From an uncultured Ruminococcus sp. (lineage in GTDB: Bacteria > Bacillota > Clostridia > Oscillospirales > Ruminococcaceae), in the NCBI GenBank assembly GCA_946186215.1, contig CAMHMM010000028.1:1-12172 (forward strand): a stretch of 12,172 nucleotides of DNA. Reading direction: 5' to 3'. Position numbers and translations under genes: made by a program. Positions 1-7,487 of the stretch are shown here, in pieces (positions within the stretch are counted from its first letter, which is position 1; the number at the start of each line of letters is the position of its first letter). The notes beneath the pieces are model-generated. The model made no database searches, was not told the DNA's origin, and worked only from the letters and a program-made list of their open reading frames with translations.

Positions 1-1
1 T

Positions 2-3000
2 AAGATCATGTGGCTGGGCACCGGTTCGGATTCACTTACATGGAAATTCAACATAGGCAAATACGAGGGCACTGATATAGGCAGTGATTACTACTATCTC
101 TACAATGCGTATGCAGATATGTATCTTTGCCCGCAGGTATCCGATCCCCGTGTGCTTACCGAGGAATATATAGGTATTACTCTCCCCGGCAGGGACAGCG
201 GCGGTTACTATTCCGAAATAGCTGCATGGGATCAGCCCAAGTATGCAAATATAGGTCTGCGCCCAGATGAGAACAATATTTTCTTTGAGCCCTGCTCAAC
301 GACAGTTTCCGTTCCCTTCTATTTTGCAAGGTTAGACGATCTCAATACAAGCGACAGACTTCATACCGAAAATACCGTTGATAATTTCGATCACGGCATA
401 AGTATGAGGATGATAGATTTCTCAGGTCAGAATGATATCTTCAAAGTTCTGGGCGACGACAAATTTACTGAGGACTCTCCGGGCAAAAAGGGAAAATTGG
501 AGACCGATCTTGGAAGCGACGGATATCCAGTTTCGACGGCAAAGAAAAAATCTCTTTCTGAGCTTTTTGATCGACAGAAAGAGATCGATGTTAACCATCT
601 GTTCCTTGAAAGTGTGTATAATTCAGGCGGCTATTTTGAATTTGACAGCTGCCAGAACTATGCAACTCTCAGACCGGAGGGTACGGAAGGCCTTAAACAG
701 CAGAAAAATGCTAACGATGAGCTGCTGTATGTAGACGCAGACGGCAAGCTTACAACGGTTGCCGACAACAGTCGCCCCCTGTATGAGTTTACCCTTTACA
801 AGGAACTCGGTACAACGGATCAGCTGAAGAAGGACTCATTGAGGCACGGACAGTTTTATCCCTATGACTGGATCACAGCTGAGGATATGGCTACCCAGTA
901 TAATGACCAGAACCTGTACAGCGCTCTTGCCAGCACAAAGATAGATAATCCAAAAGGAAGATTACCCGATACGGATCCCAGAAAGTATGAGCCGCTGCAT
1001 AAGATCCAGACAAAGGATTCAACCGGAAATGCAAACTACTATTTCGGAATGGAGCTCGAAGCATCCTTTGTTCAGACGGTTCTCGGAAAGGATGCATGGG
1101 GACACGATATCATATTCGAGTTTACAGGCGACGATGATTTCTGGCTCTTTGTTGACGGCGAGCTTGTCCTCGATCTGGGCGGCATCCATTCGGCTGTATC
1201 GGGAAATGTAAACTTCAAGACCGGTATCGTGTATGCTGAGGGCGTGGATTTTACCAAAGCCACGACCAACACATTCAGCAGCATTGATAATATAGATGAA
1301 ATGGTCAATATCGGCACAAACGATATCAAAAACTATGCAACTCTGCTGTGGGTGTTCGAGAGCAATTACAGAAAGCGCAACCCGACAGCCTCGGACGCTG
1401 AGGTAAAGGCTTATCTTGCGAAGAATTTTGCATGGATATCGGATGATGAGAACGATCCCGAAAAGGGCCATTTTGAGCTGATCTTCAAGGATTATTCCAA
1501 GCATGATATGAAGATCTTCTACATGGAATCAGGTGCGGGTGCGTCCAATCTGCATATGCGCTTTAACCTTGCTTCCGTAACGCCCGGCCATGTTATGGTG
1601 CAGAAGCAGACCACAGGCGATGGTGCCGTAAATATCGATACCGATTATATTGAATACCCCTTCCAGATCTATTATACCAAGGAAGAGGAAGCCAAGGACG
1701 AAAATGGTAATCCAATCACAGGTCCCGACGGAAACCCTGTTCTGGTGACCAATGAATACCAGCTCCAGAATATGGATGATGATATCCATGTTACCTATCA
1801 GGGCACAGGCGAGAAGGTAAGGTTCGTAACGGAATATATGCCTCCGAGCTTTGTTCAGGGTACGGATAATCCGTATAAGGATGTATTCTTTATTTCTCCC
1901 ACCAAGTCAACAGAGATCGCATTCCCCGACAATACCATTGAGTACAGGCTTGTGGAATGTGCTGTGGACAGCCGTATATACCCGGAAGTAAAGGTAAACG
2001 GCGTAAAGATCGAGGAACAGTATATCACCGAGCAGGAACACAACCTGAAGAGCTTTTCATCCAGACTCGTATCTGCCGAGGAAAGACCGAGCATAGTTTT
2101 TGACAATGTAGTTGCGGCGGATATGATGAGCACGCTGAAATTCGAGAAGATACTTAAGGATAAGCAGGGTAATGTTCTGGAGTATGTTCATGCATATGAT
2201 GATGAAACAAGGAATTTCATCTTAAACAGGATACGCAGTGCTCACACAAGCTGGAGCGAGGATGAGGTACTTGCTTATTTCAACGAGTACTACAAGGATG
2301 ACAGAACTAAAAAGCTGGAGGAGATAAAGAGACAGCATTCCTCATGGTCGGAAGAAAAGGTACTCGAAGAATTCAATTCAAAATACGACAGCGCGGTATT
2401 CGATTTTAAGCTGTATCTGTCACCCGACGGAAAGATACCCGTTGAAAATATACCCGAGGCTGCATATTATCCCTATTATGTTGTACGCTGGGTAGGCTCA
2501 AAGGAGTATATCTGCAGATATGATACCGATCTGCAGAAGTTTATCACAACAGATATCGAATACGGCGATGTTAATATCAAAAAGATCGAGAATAACGAGA
2601 TACCCGGCATAATCAAGGATGATGTATGCTTCACATCCTCCGTTCACGGCGCGATCTCAAAGATACCCTCGGGCTGCTATGTCTATGTTCCGTCTCTGCA
2701 GCTGGATTCACTGTTCAGGGTGGTTGAGAATCCTCCCAGCGGCTACGGTGTTGATCCTGTCAACGGCTACAAGATGAGAAAAGGCTATGAAAAAACAGGC
2801 ACCGGAGAGCTCGATAAAACAACGGAGATCAATTCCTATGAGCTTGTGAAGGTCGGCGACGAGAGCATAGGCCGTGTTGCGGCAGTATCCGATCCTATCA
2901 TGGATATTACCAACAAGCGCGGTTACGGCCTTACAGCCAAGAAGGTATGGAGCGATCTTGCCATCACAAAGGGGCATGCGCCTGTCTATGTGGCGGTTTA

Positions 3001-4642
3001 TGTAAACGGCAGCGCCGTTCCCGACACTCTGCATAAGATAGAGCTGCCGAAAACGAGTACATATTATTTCTTCGATGATCTTATAACGGCGGATTTCTCC
3101 GACTATAAGGTCAAAGAAGTGATGATCAGATCAGGCGTGCCAAAAGCAGACACAAACGGAGTTGTGACCAACGAATCAGAGCTTACCTTCGAGCCCGCGT
3201 CGGACACAGAGGATTTTAAGGTAACAGGTCTTGACGGCGTAGAGGCAACTCACAGCTACAAGGTGACCTATGCCGAGGGCGAGTATGACGGTTCCTCGCG
3301 CACAGATACGATCTACAATACTCGTGACGGCGGTCTGCAGATACGGCTGTTCAAGTGGAATGACCAGACCAAACCGCTTTCGGACGGCAAGTTCACGCTT
3401 TATGACAAGGACAATCAGAAGGTCGCCGAATACACCTCCGATGCACAGGGCACAGTCACGATACTGTACGGCTTCAACAGCAATGAAAGGTACAAGCTCG
3501 TGCAGAATGCGGCTCCCAATGGATATGTAGGCTTGCAGGAGCCTGTGTACTTCACTGTTGACGACGATGGCACTGTGACATTGGAAGCAAATGCAGGAAC
3601 GGCTTCGGCACCTGTATATCAGTCGTGGGATAACGATCCCGACCGTGTGGGCTGGGTAGATACAGAACCCGGCGAACGCGGCATCAAAGCCAATATTGAT
3701 GTTTACAACAAGGAATTCAAGCTGGTCATCTCAAAGAGCAGTGAGGACGGATCAGAGCATCTCAAGGGCGCAAAATTTGCTCTGCATATGCAGGTAAATG
3801 CAAATGTAAACGGCTTTGAGAAGAGCCCCTTCCCGATCCCCGGATTTGATGCCATCGTTACCGAGCCAAACGGTATGCAGATCATCTGCGGCGGTGCGAG
3901 CGGCAGGGTGCTCAGACCCGGCAAGATGTACTTCCTTGAAGAGGTAAAGGCACCGGGCGGCTATAAGACCCTGAACGGTGACATAGTTTTCAGGATTAAT
4001 TCTCTGGGACTTCCCATACTTCAAAAGCCGGTCGGCGATAATGAGTATCAGGATATCGCAACAGGACAGACCGATGATTGCGGCGGCAAGCTTGAAGAAA
4101 GCACTGCTGAGGAAGGCACATATATCTACACTCTCAGCGTGCCGAACGAAAAGGACGATACTATGACGAGCCTTACCGTAACAAAGACTGTAAGCGGCTC
4201 GCTCGGAGACAGATCGAAGCAGTTTATCTTCAGCTTTGTCGTAGGTGACGGTTCGGATATCTCAACAGAATATACCTACCTGAAGGGCACTGTTACCGGT
4301 AAGATATCTTCAGGCGGAACATTCAGACTGGCACATGATGAAAGCATCGAGATAGATCTTCCCAAAGGCACACAGGTGAGCATCACGGAGAGTACGGAAA
4401 GTGCGGACGGGTACTATATCTCAATGAAACTCGGTGAGGATGATATCGCCAACGGAGATCCGTTCACCGTAAACGATAGTACGACTCTTGCTGTGACAAA
4501 TGCCGTAAAGGAAGTGCTCCCCACAGGAACAAGGCTCCCGAAGGCACCTGCAGTGTTCATCGGACTGCTTGCCCTTGGTGTTATCGCACTTGCAGGACGC
4601 GAAAGACTGAGGATCAGAAGCGATACAGACGACGATCGTTAA
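2..4642 (+). CDS. Giant cell-wall-anchored surface protein, fibro-slime plus pilin-type domains (5' partial)
   Basis: Probable surface adhesin or pilus-like protein on the cell wall. The frame is open to the left edge (AAG ATC precede the first ATG at 8) and there is no signal peptide, so the gene starts outside; 1544 residues follow that ATG. Numbering from it, about 190-525 resembles the fibro-slime (PA14-like) domain: a FLES..GYFEFDS segment near 200-214, GDDDFWLFVDGELVLDLGG from 374, and an IFYMESGAGASNLHMRF stretch ending near 522. Several beta-sandwich pilin domains follow: a Cna-B-like one from about 974 (KKVW at 978-981), SpaA/prealbumin-like ones from about 1108 and 1237 (the latter ending in EEVKAPGGYK), and a final FctA-like domain from about 1388. 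The C-terminus has LPTGT (1504-1508), a hydrophobic segment (about 1513-1531) and a charged tail, as in sortase substrates. Three copies of a short helical motif lie at 458-474, 746-762 and 777-793. No sortase gene is present. Ligand unknown; cellulose, mucin or host binding cannot be decided. Confidence 0.88.
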   Translation, partial: KIMWLGTGSDSLTWKFNIGKYEGTDIGSDYYYLYNAYADMYLCPQVSDPRVLTEEYIGITLPGRDSGGYYSEIAAWDQPKYANIGLRPDENNIFFEPCSTTVSVPFYFARLDDLNTSDRLHTENTVDNFDHGISMRMIDFSGQNDIFKVLGDDKFTEDSPGKKGKLETDLGSDGYPVSTAKKKSLSELFDRQKEIDVNHLFLESVYNSGGYFEFDSCQNYATLRPEGTEGLKQQKNANDELLYVDADGKLTTVADNSRPLYEFTLYKELGTTDQLKKDSLRHGQFYPYDWITAEDMATQYNDQNLYSALASTKIDNPKGRLPDTDPRKYEPLHKIQTKDSTGNANYYFGMELEASFVQTVLGKDAWGHDIIFEFTGDDDFWLFVDGELVLDLGGIHSAVSGNVNFKTGIVYAEGVDFTKATTNTFSSIDNIDEMVNIGTNDIKNYATLLWVFESNYRKRNPTASDAEVKAYLAKNFAWISDDENDPEKGHFELIFKDYSKHDMKIFYMESGAGASNLHMRFNLASVTPGHVMVQKQTTGDGAVNIDTDYIEYPFQIYYTKEEEAKDENGNPITGPDGNPVLVTNEYQLQNMDDDIHVTYQGTGEKVRFVTEYMPPSFVQGTDNPYKDVFFISPTKSTEIAFPDNTIEYRLVECAVDSRIYPEVKVNGVKIEEQYITEQEHNLKSFSSRLVSAEERPSIVFDNVVAADMMSTLKFEKILKDKQGNVLEYVHAYDDETRNFILNRIRSAHTSWSEDEVLAYFNEYYKDDRTKKLEEIKRQHSSWSEEKVLEEFNSKYDSAVFDFKLYLSPDGKIPVENIPEAAYYPYYVVRWVGSKEYICRYDTDLQKFITTDIEYGDVNIKKIENNEIPGIIKDDVCFTSSVHGAISKIPSGCYVYVPSLQLDSLFRVVENPPSGYGVDPVNGYKMRKGYEKTGTGELDKTTEINSYELVKVGDESIGRVAAVSDPIMDITNKRGYGLTAKKVWSDLAITKGHAPVYVAVYVNGSAVPDTLHKIELPKTSTYYFFDDLITADFSDYKVKEVMIRSGVPKADTNGVVTNESELTFEPASDTEDFKVTGLDGVEATHSYKVTYAEGEYDGSSRTDTIYNTRDGGLQIRLFKWNDQTKPLSDGKFTLYDKDNQKVAEYTSDAQGTVTILYGFNSNERYKLVQNAAPNGYVGLQEPVYFTVDDDGTVTLEANAGTASAPVYQSWDNDPDRVGWVDTEPGERGIKANIDVYNKEFKLVISKSSEDGSEHLKGAKFALHMQVNANVNGFEKSPFPIPGFDAIVTEPNGMQIICGGASGRVLRPGKMYFLEEVKAPGGYKTLNGDIVFRINSLGLPILQKPVGDNEYQDIATGQTDDCGGKLEESTAEEGTYIYTLSVPNEKDDTMTSLTVTKTVSGSLGDRSKQFIFSFVVGDGSDISTEYTYLKGTVTGKISSGGTFRLAHDESIEIDLPKGTQVSITESTESADGYYISMKLGEDDIANGDPFTVNDSTTLAVTNAVKEVLPTGTRLPKAPAVFIGLLALGVIALAGRERLRIRSDTDDDR

Positions 4643-4662
4643 AGTATCAGAAAAGTATCAGA
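4641..4662 (+). repeat. Perfect 11-bp tandem duplication over the stop codon
   Basis: The unit AAAGTATCAGA occurs twice head to tail (4641-4651 and 4652-4662). The first copy begins with the last two bases of the TAA stop of the surface protein gene, and the second runs into the first bases of the following hairpin. It looks like a small slippage duplication with no evident function. Confidence 0.7.
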
Positions 4663-4692
4663 GCCGCTGCCGCGAAAAAGCGGCAGCGGCTC
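4661..4692 (+). terminator. GC-rich hairpin, probable terminator of the surface protein gene
   Basis: A perfect 13-bp stem: GAGCCGCTGCCGC at 4661-4673 pairs with GCGGCAGCGGCTC at 4680-4692 around a 6-base loop (GAAAAA). It starts 18 bases after the stop codon. No clear T-run follows (ATGTTATAACC), so it may act as a weak intrinsic terminator or as an RNA 3'-end stabiliser. The position between a finished gene and a new promoter supports a transcript-end role. Confidence 0.6.
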
Positions 4693-4811
4693 ATGTTATA
4701 ACCGTGCGCCCGGATGCTTTTATGAACGCAGGCGGGAAACAGACAAAAATGCACACGAAATGAGATATATCCGCGTTTTTAGTGCTTATGAAAATTCGGG
4801 CACGCATTTAC

Positions 4812-4840
4812 TTGACAAGACAAACGGAAAATGATACAAT
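4812..4840 (+). promoter_or_regulatory. Sigma-A type promoter for nadB and the BASS transporter
   Basis: A perfect -35 hexamer TTGACA (4812-4817) is followed after exactly 17 bases by a -10 hexamer TACAAT (4835-4840), one mismatch from consensus. Transcription should start near 4846-4849, leaving a leader of roughly 100 nt before the nadB ATG at 4952. This is the only convincing promoter in the 309-base gap between the surface protein gene and nadB. Confidence 0.85.
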
Positions 4841-4860
4841 AATAGTTGCAGTTACAGGAT

Positions 4861-4879
4861 GTATGAAAAAGCATCATAC
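4861..4879 (+). promoter_or_regulatory. Small inverted repeat in the nadB leader, possible operator or RNA hairpin
   Basis: GTATGA (4861-4866) and TCATAC (4874-4879) form a 6-bp inverted repeat with a 7-base spacer, placed about 15 bases downstream of the predicted transcription start. That is a reasonable place for a repressor site, and NAD biosynthesis genes in Firmicutes are often repressed by NiaR. I cannot match it to a known NiaR box, so the role is a guess. The rest of the leader (4880-4936) shows no riboswitch fold I recognise. Confidence 0.25.
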
Positions 4880-4951
4880 GGCGTTTCTTTAGGAATCGGA
4901 ACACAAAAAGCAACGCTTTGAATATGTCACTGCATCGGAGAAAGGTTTTTT

Positions 4952-6409
4952 ATGGATAATTACAGCAATTATTATGATACCGTGATCGTCGGCGCAGGCG
5001 TAGGCGGTCTGTACACCGCGGTTTGTATGCCCGAGACAACAAGGATACTTGTGATCTGCAAGCGGGGCGCTGAGGTCTGCAACTCTCACCTTGCGCAGGG
5101 CGGCGTTGCAGCCGTATACAAGCCTGTTGATGATGACAATATAAATCTTCACACAGAGGATACCTTTATCGCAGGCGGGTTTAAGAACAATCCCGATTCC
5201 GTTAAGGTGCTCGTTACAGAGGCAGCTGCCGAGATAGAGCATATAATCTCTCTTGGTACTGACTTTGACCGCGATGAAAACGGAGAGCTCGACCGCACTC
5301 TTGAAGGCGGCCATTCAAGGCGCAGGATATTCCATCACAGGGATTCCACAGGTGCCGAGGTAACAAGAGCGATCAGGGATGCAGTGAAAAAGCGCAAAAA
5401 CATCACATTCTTAGAGGATGCTCTTATGTGCCGCCTTGTAAAGACCGACGGCGGATTTGCAGCCGATGTACTGGTAAACGGAGAGCACATCACATACACA
5501 GCACCTTATTTTGTGCTTGCAACGGGCGGTATTGGCAGAGTGTATGACTTCACCACCAATACTGCGATAGCTACGGGCGACGGCATCACTGCTGCTTACG
5601 AGATGGGTGCGACCATACGCGATCTGTCTCTTATTCAGTTTCACCCCACCGCATATCATGACAATTCAAGAGAGTGCTTCCTTATTTCCGAATCCGTAAG
5701 AGGTGAGGGTGCGTATCTGCTCAACTGCAATAAGGAACGCTTCATGCACCGCTATGACGACAGGCTCGAGCTTGCGCCCCGCGATGTAGTGTCAAGATCT
5801 ATTATCCTTGAATCGAGGGAAACGGGCTCGGATGAATTCTACCTCGATATCGCCTACAAGGGCAAGGAATATCTTTCGGAAAGATTTCCCATGATCTATG
5901 AGTTCCTGCTCACACAGGGGATAGACATGGCGAAAGACCTTATCCCCATTTATCCCTGCCAGCACTATCTCATGGGCGGTATCAATGTAAACACCTATGC
6001 ACAGACGGATGTGAACGGCCTGTATGCAGTGGGTGAATGCTCGCACACGGGAGTTCACGGAAATAACCGCCTTGCATCCAATTCCCTTCTTGAAGCACTC
6101 GTTTTCGGCCACAGAGCTGCAGACAGCATCTCAGCGAAGCTCGACGAAGCGCATGAGCCCTTCGGTTATGAATTCGATCTTCCCGAAAATGCAGAGCATA
6201 TCCCCACGGGCATACGCACGGAGATCCGTCATATAATGCAGAAGGCCTATTTCGTGATACCCGACAAGCAGCAGGCTCTTGCGGGATTTGAGCGTGTCTG
6301 CGAGATCAAGAAAATGCTCGAGACCGGAAATTATATCATTGACCGTGATTTTGTTGAGGCGAAATCCCTCGCCACTGTCGCTTACATAATCCTCAAAGAA
6401 GTGATCTGA
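4952..6409 (+). CDS. nadB: L-aspartate oxidase
   Basis: FAD-dependent cytoplasmic enzyme that oxidises L-aspartate to iminoaspartate, the first step of de novo NAD synthesis (NadA then makes quinolinate). The 485-residue protein opens with the FAD-binding glycine motif VIVGAGVGGL (11-20) and has SHLAQGGVAAV (45-55). Residues matching the E. coli NadB active site are all present: E118 in LEGGHSRRR, H231 in QFHPT, R277 in APRDVV, H338 in CQHYLMGG and R373 in NNRLASNSLLE. The last four share one offset of 13 from E. coli numbering, and the EGGH glutamate separates this enzyme from succinate dehydrogenase and fumarate reductase flavoproteins. The protein stops after VAYIILKEVI, so the usual C-terminal tail with the SRGxHxRxDxP motif is missing; it is about 50 residues shorter than E. 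coli NadB. The start is supported by GGAGAAAGG at 4937-4945, 6 bases before the ATG. No nadA or nadC is seen here. It is translationally coupled to the next gene. Confidence 0.95.
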   Translation: MDNYSNYYDTVIVGAGVGGLYTAVCMPETTRILVICKRGAEVCNSHLAQGGVAAVYKPVDDDNINLHTEDTFIAGGFKNNPDSVKVLVTEAAAEIEHIISLGTDFDRDENGELDRTLEGGHSRRRIFHHRDSTGAEVTRAIRDAVKKRKNITFLEDALMCRLVKTDGGFAADVLVNGEHITYTAPYFVLATGGIGRVYDFTTNTAIATGDGITAAYEMGATIRDLSLIQFHPTAYHDNSRECFLISESVRGEGAYLLNCNKERFMHRYDDRLELAPRDVVSRSIILESRETGSDEFYLDIAYKGKEYLSERFPMIYEFLLTQGIDMAKDLIPIYPCQHYLMGGINVNTYAQTDVNGLYAVGECSHTGVHGNNRLASNSLLEALVFGHRAADSISAKLDEAHEPFGYEFDLPENAEHIPTGIRTEIRHIMQKAYFVIPDKQQALAGFERVCEIKKMLETGNYIIDRDFVEAKSLATVAYIILKEVI

Positions 6410-7371
6410 TGACTAAGATCAGCAATTTTATATCAAAGTATATGTCCGTGATCGTGCTTGCTGTGGCGCTGATATCGCTTTTTCTTCCTGCGTCCGCCCT
6501 GTGGATAAGAACTTCATGGATAAACCCGCTGCTTATGGTGATAATGTTCGGGATGGGGCTTACAATAAAGCCGAAAGATCTTGCTATGGTGTTTACCCGT
6601 CCCCGCGATATCATCACAGGCTGTGCTGCACAGTTTATCATAATGCCGCTTCTGGCATTTCTGCTCTGCAAAGTGTTTGATCTTGAACCTGCACTTGCTG
6701 CGGGAGTGGTGCTTGTAGGCACCTGCCCAGGAGGAACGGCCAGCAATCTTATCACATATCTTTCAAAGGGCGATGTTGCCCTGTCTGTGGGCATGACAAG
6801 CGTGAACACACTGCTGGCTCCTGTGCTCACACCCCTTATAACGCATCTTCTGCTCAACGCTACCGTATCTGTGGATATCCCCGCGATGGTACTGAGCATA
6901 GTCAAGGTAGTTATCGTGCCAATTGCATTGGGCTTTGTGGTGAACAAGCTTTTTGCAAAGGCGGCACAGAAGATAGTTGAGGCGCTCCCTGCGGTATCGG
7001 CACTGGCGATATGTCTCATCATGGCCTCTGTGGTCTCACATAATTCCGAAAAGATATTCGGGTGCGGAGCAGTCGTTCTCGCTGTTGTGATGCTTCACAA
7101 TATTCTGGGCTATGCCTGCGGATTCGGTATCGCAAAGCTTCTGAAAATGCCCGCTGAAAAGGTAAAGGCATTGTCCATCGAGATCGGTATGCAGAATTCA
7201 GGGCTTGCCACAAGCCTTGCTGCGACGGCATTTCCCGATCTGGCTCTTGCAACTGTTCCCGGGGCAATCTTTTCTGTATGGCACAATATTTCAGGTGCGC
7301 TCCTTTCGGGTTTTTTCCGCAGATGGGAAGACAAGAAAGAAGCAGGAGAGAAAGAAGACAACGAAGAATGA
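6409..7371 (+). CDS. BASS/SBF-family sodium-coupled transporter
   Basis: Membrane symporter of the bile acid:sodium symporter family (SBF domain, YocS/PanS-like), 320 residues and hydrophobic throughout, with about ten predicted membrane segments and a short charged tail (about 303-320). The family hallmark GTCPGGTASN lies at 104-113 and EIGMQNSGLA at 258-267. Residues that bind the two sodium ions in Neisseria ASBT have counterparts at a constant offset of 2: Q75, S112, N113, S126, T130, E258 and Q262. Sodium coupling is therefore well supported. The substrate is not readable: bacterial members carry bile acids, pantoate or ketopantoate, pyruvate and other organic anions. Its ATG (6409-6411) shares one base with the nadB TGA (6407-6409) and has only a weak ribosome binding site, so it is probably translated by coupling to nadB. 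A substrate tied to NAD or aspartate metabolism is an inference. Confidence 0.92.
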   Translation: MTKISNFISKYMSVIVLAVALISLFLPASALWIRTSWINPLLMVIMFGMGLTIKPKDLAMVFTRPRDIITGCAAQFIIMPLLAFLLCKVFDLEPALAAGVVLVGTCPGGTASNLITYLSKGDVALSVGMTSVNTLLAPVLTPLITHLLLNATVSVDIPAMVLSIVKVVIVPIALGFVVNKLFAKAAQKIVEALPAVSALAICLIMASVVSHNSEKIFGCGAVVLAVVMLHNILGYACGFGIAKLLKMPAEKVKALSIEIGMQNSGLATSLAATAFPDLALATVPGAIFSVWHNISGALLSGFFRRWEDKKEAGEKEDNEE

Positions 7372-7372
7372 T

Positions 7373-7409
7373 AAAACGATGCTGCTGCTTTATGCGGCGG
7401 CATCGTTTT
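7373..7409 (+). terminator. Intrinsic terminator of the nadB-BASS operon
   Basis: AAAACGATGCTGCTGC (7373-7388) pairs with GCGGCGGCATCGTTTT (7394-7409) over 16 bp including two G-U pairs, with a 5-base loop. It begins two bases after the transporter stop, and the right arm ends in four T's. The A-run on the left arm means it could also work, less well, on the opposite strand. Confidence 0.8.
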
Positions 7410-7443
7410 GTATATGGGCGTATAAACAAGCTTCTAACACCGG

Positions 7444-7481
7444 AAAAATGAGGATGCTGTGTTCGTGCAGCATCCTCATTT
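7444..7481 (-). terminator. Intrinsic terminator of the minus-strand cluster
   Basis: A perfect 14-bp stem (7446-7459 with 7468-7481) encloses an 8-base loop. Read on the minus strand, the second arm continues into a run of five T's (the complement of AAAAA at 7444-7448), which is the classic Rho-independent form. It begins seven bases beyond the stop codon of the epimerase gene at 7488. Together with the plus-strand terminator at 7373-7409 it seals a convergent gene junction; the bases between them (7410-7443) hold nothing recognisable. Confidence 0.85.
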
Positions 7482-7487
7482 GTGATC

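Noticed and set aside
8..10. ATG at position 8 as the true start of the surface protein
   Set aside because: The frame is open upstream to the edge, there is no ribosome binding site, and no signal peptide follows although the protein has a C-terminal wall-sorting signal.
1019..1504. A 161-codon minus-strand reading frame inside the surface protein gene
   Set aside because: It is antisense to a region whose plus-strand product has a clear fibro-slime motif, and it shows no recognisable domain.
4841..4951. NAD-sensing riboswitch in the nadB leader
   Set aside because: Apart from one short inverted repeat I could not find the conserved elements of the known NAD-II (pnuC) or NAD-I (nadA) motifs.
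4889..5314. A 141-codon minus-strand reading frame over the start of nadB
   Set aside because: It is antisense to the FAD-binding part of nadB and its leader; no family motif.
6393..7022. A 209-codon minus-strand reading frame inside the transporter gene
   Set aside because: It is a shadow of the membrane protein gene on the opposite strand. Composition is low-complexity Ser/Thr/Ile, and it has no family resemblance or ribosome binding site.
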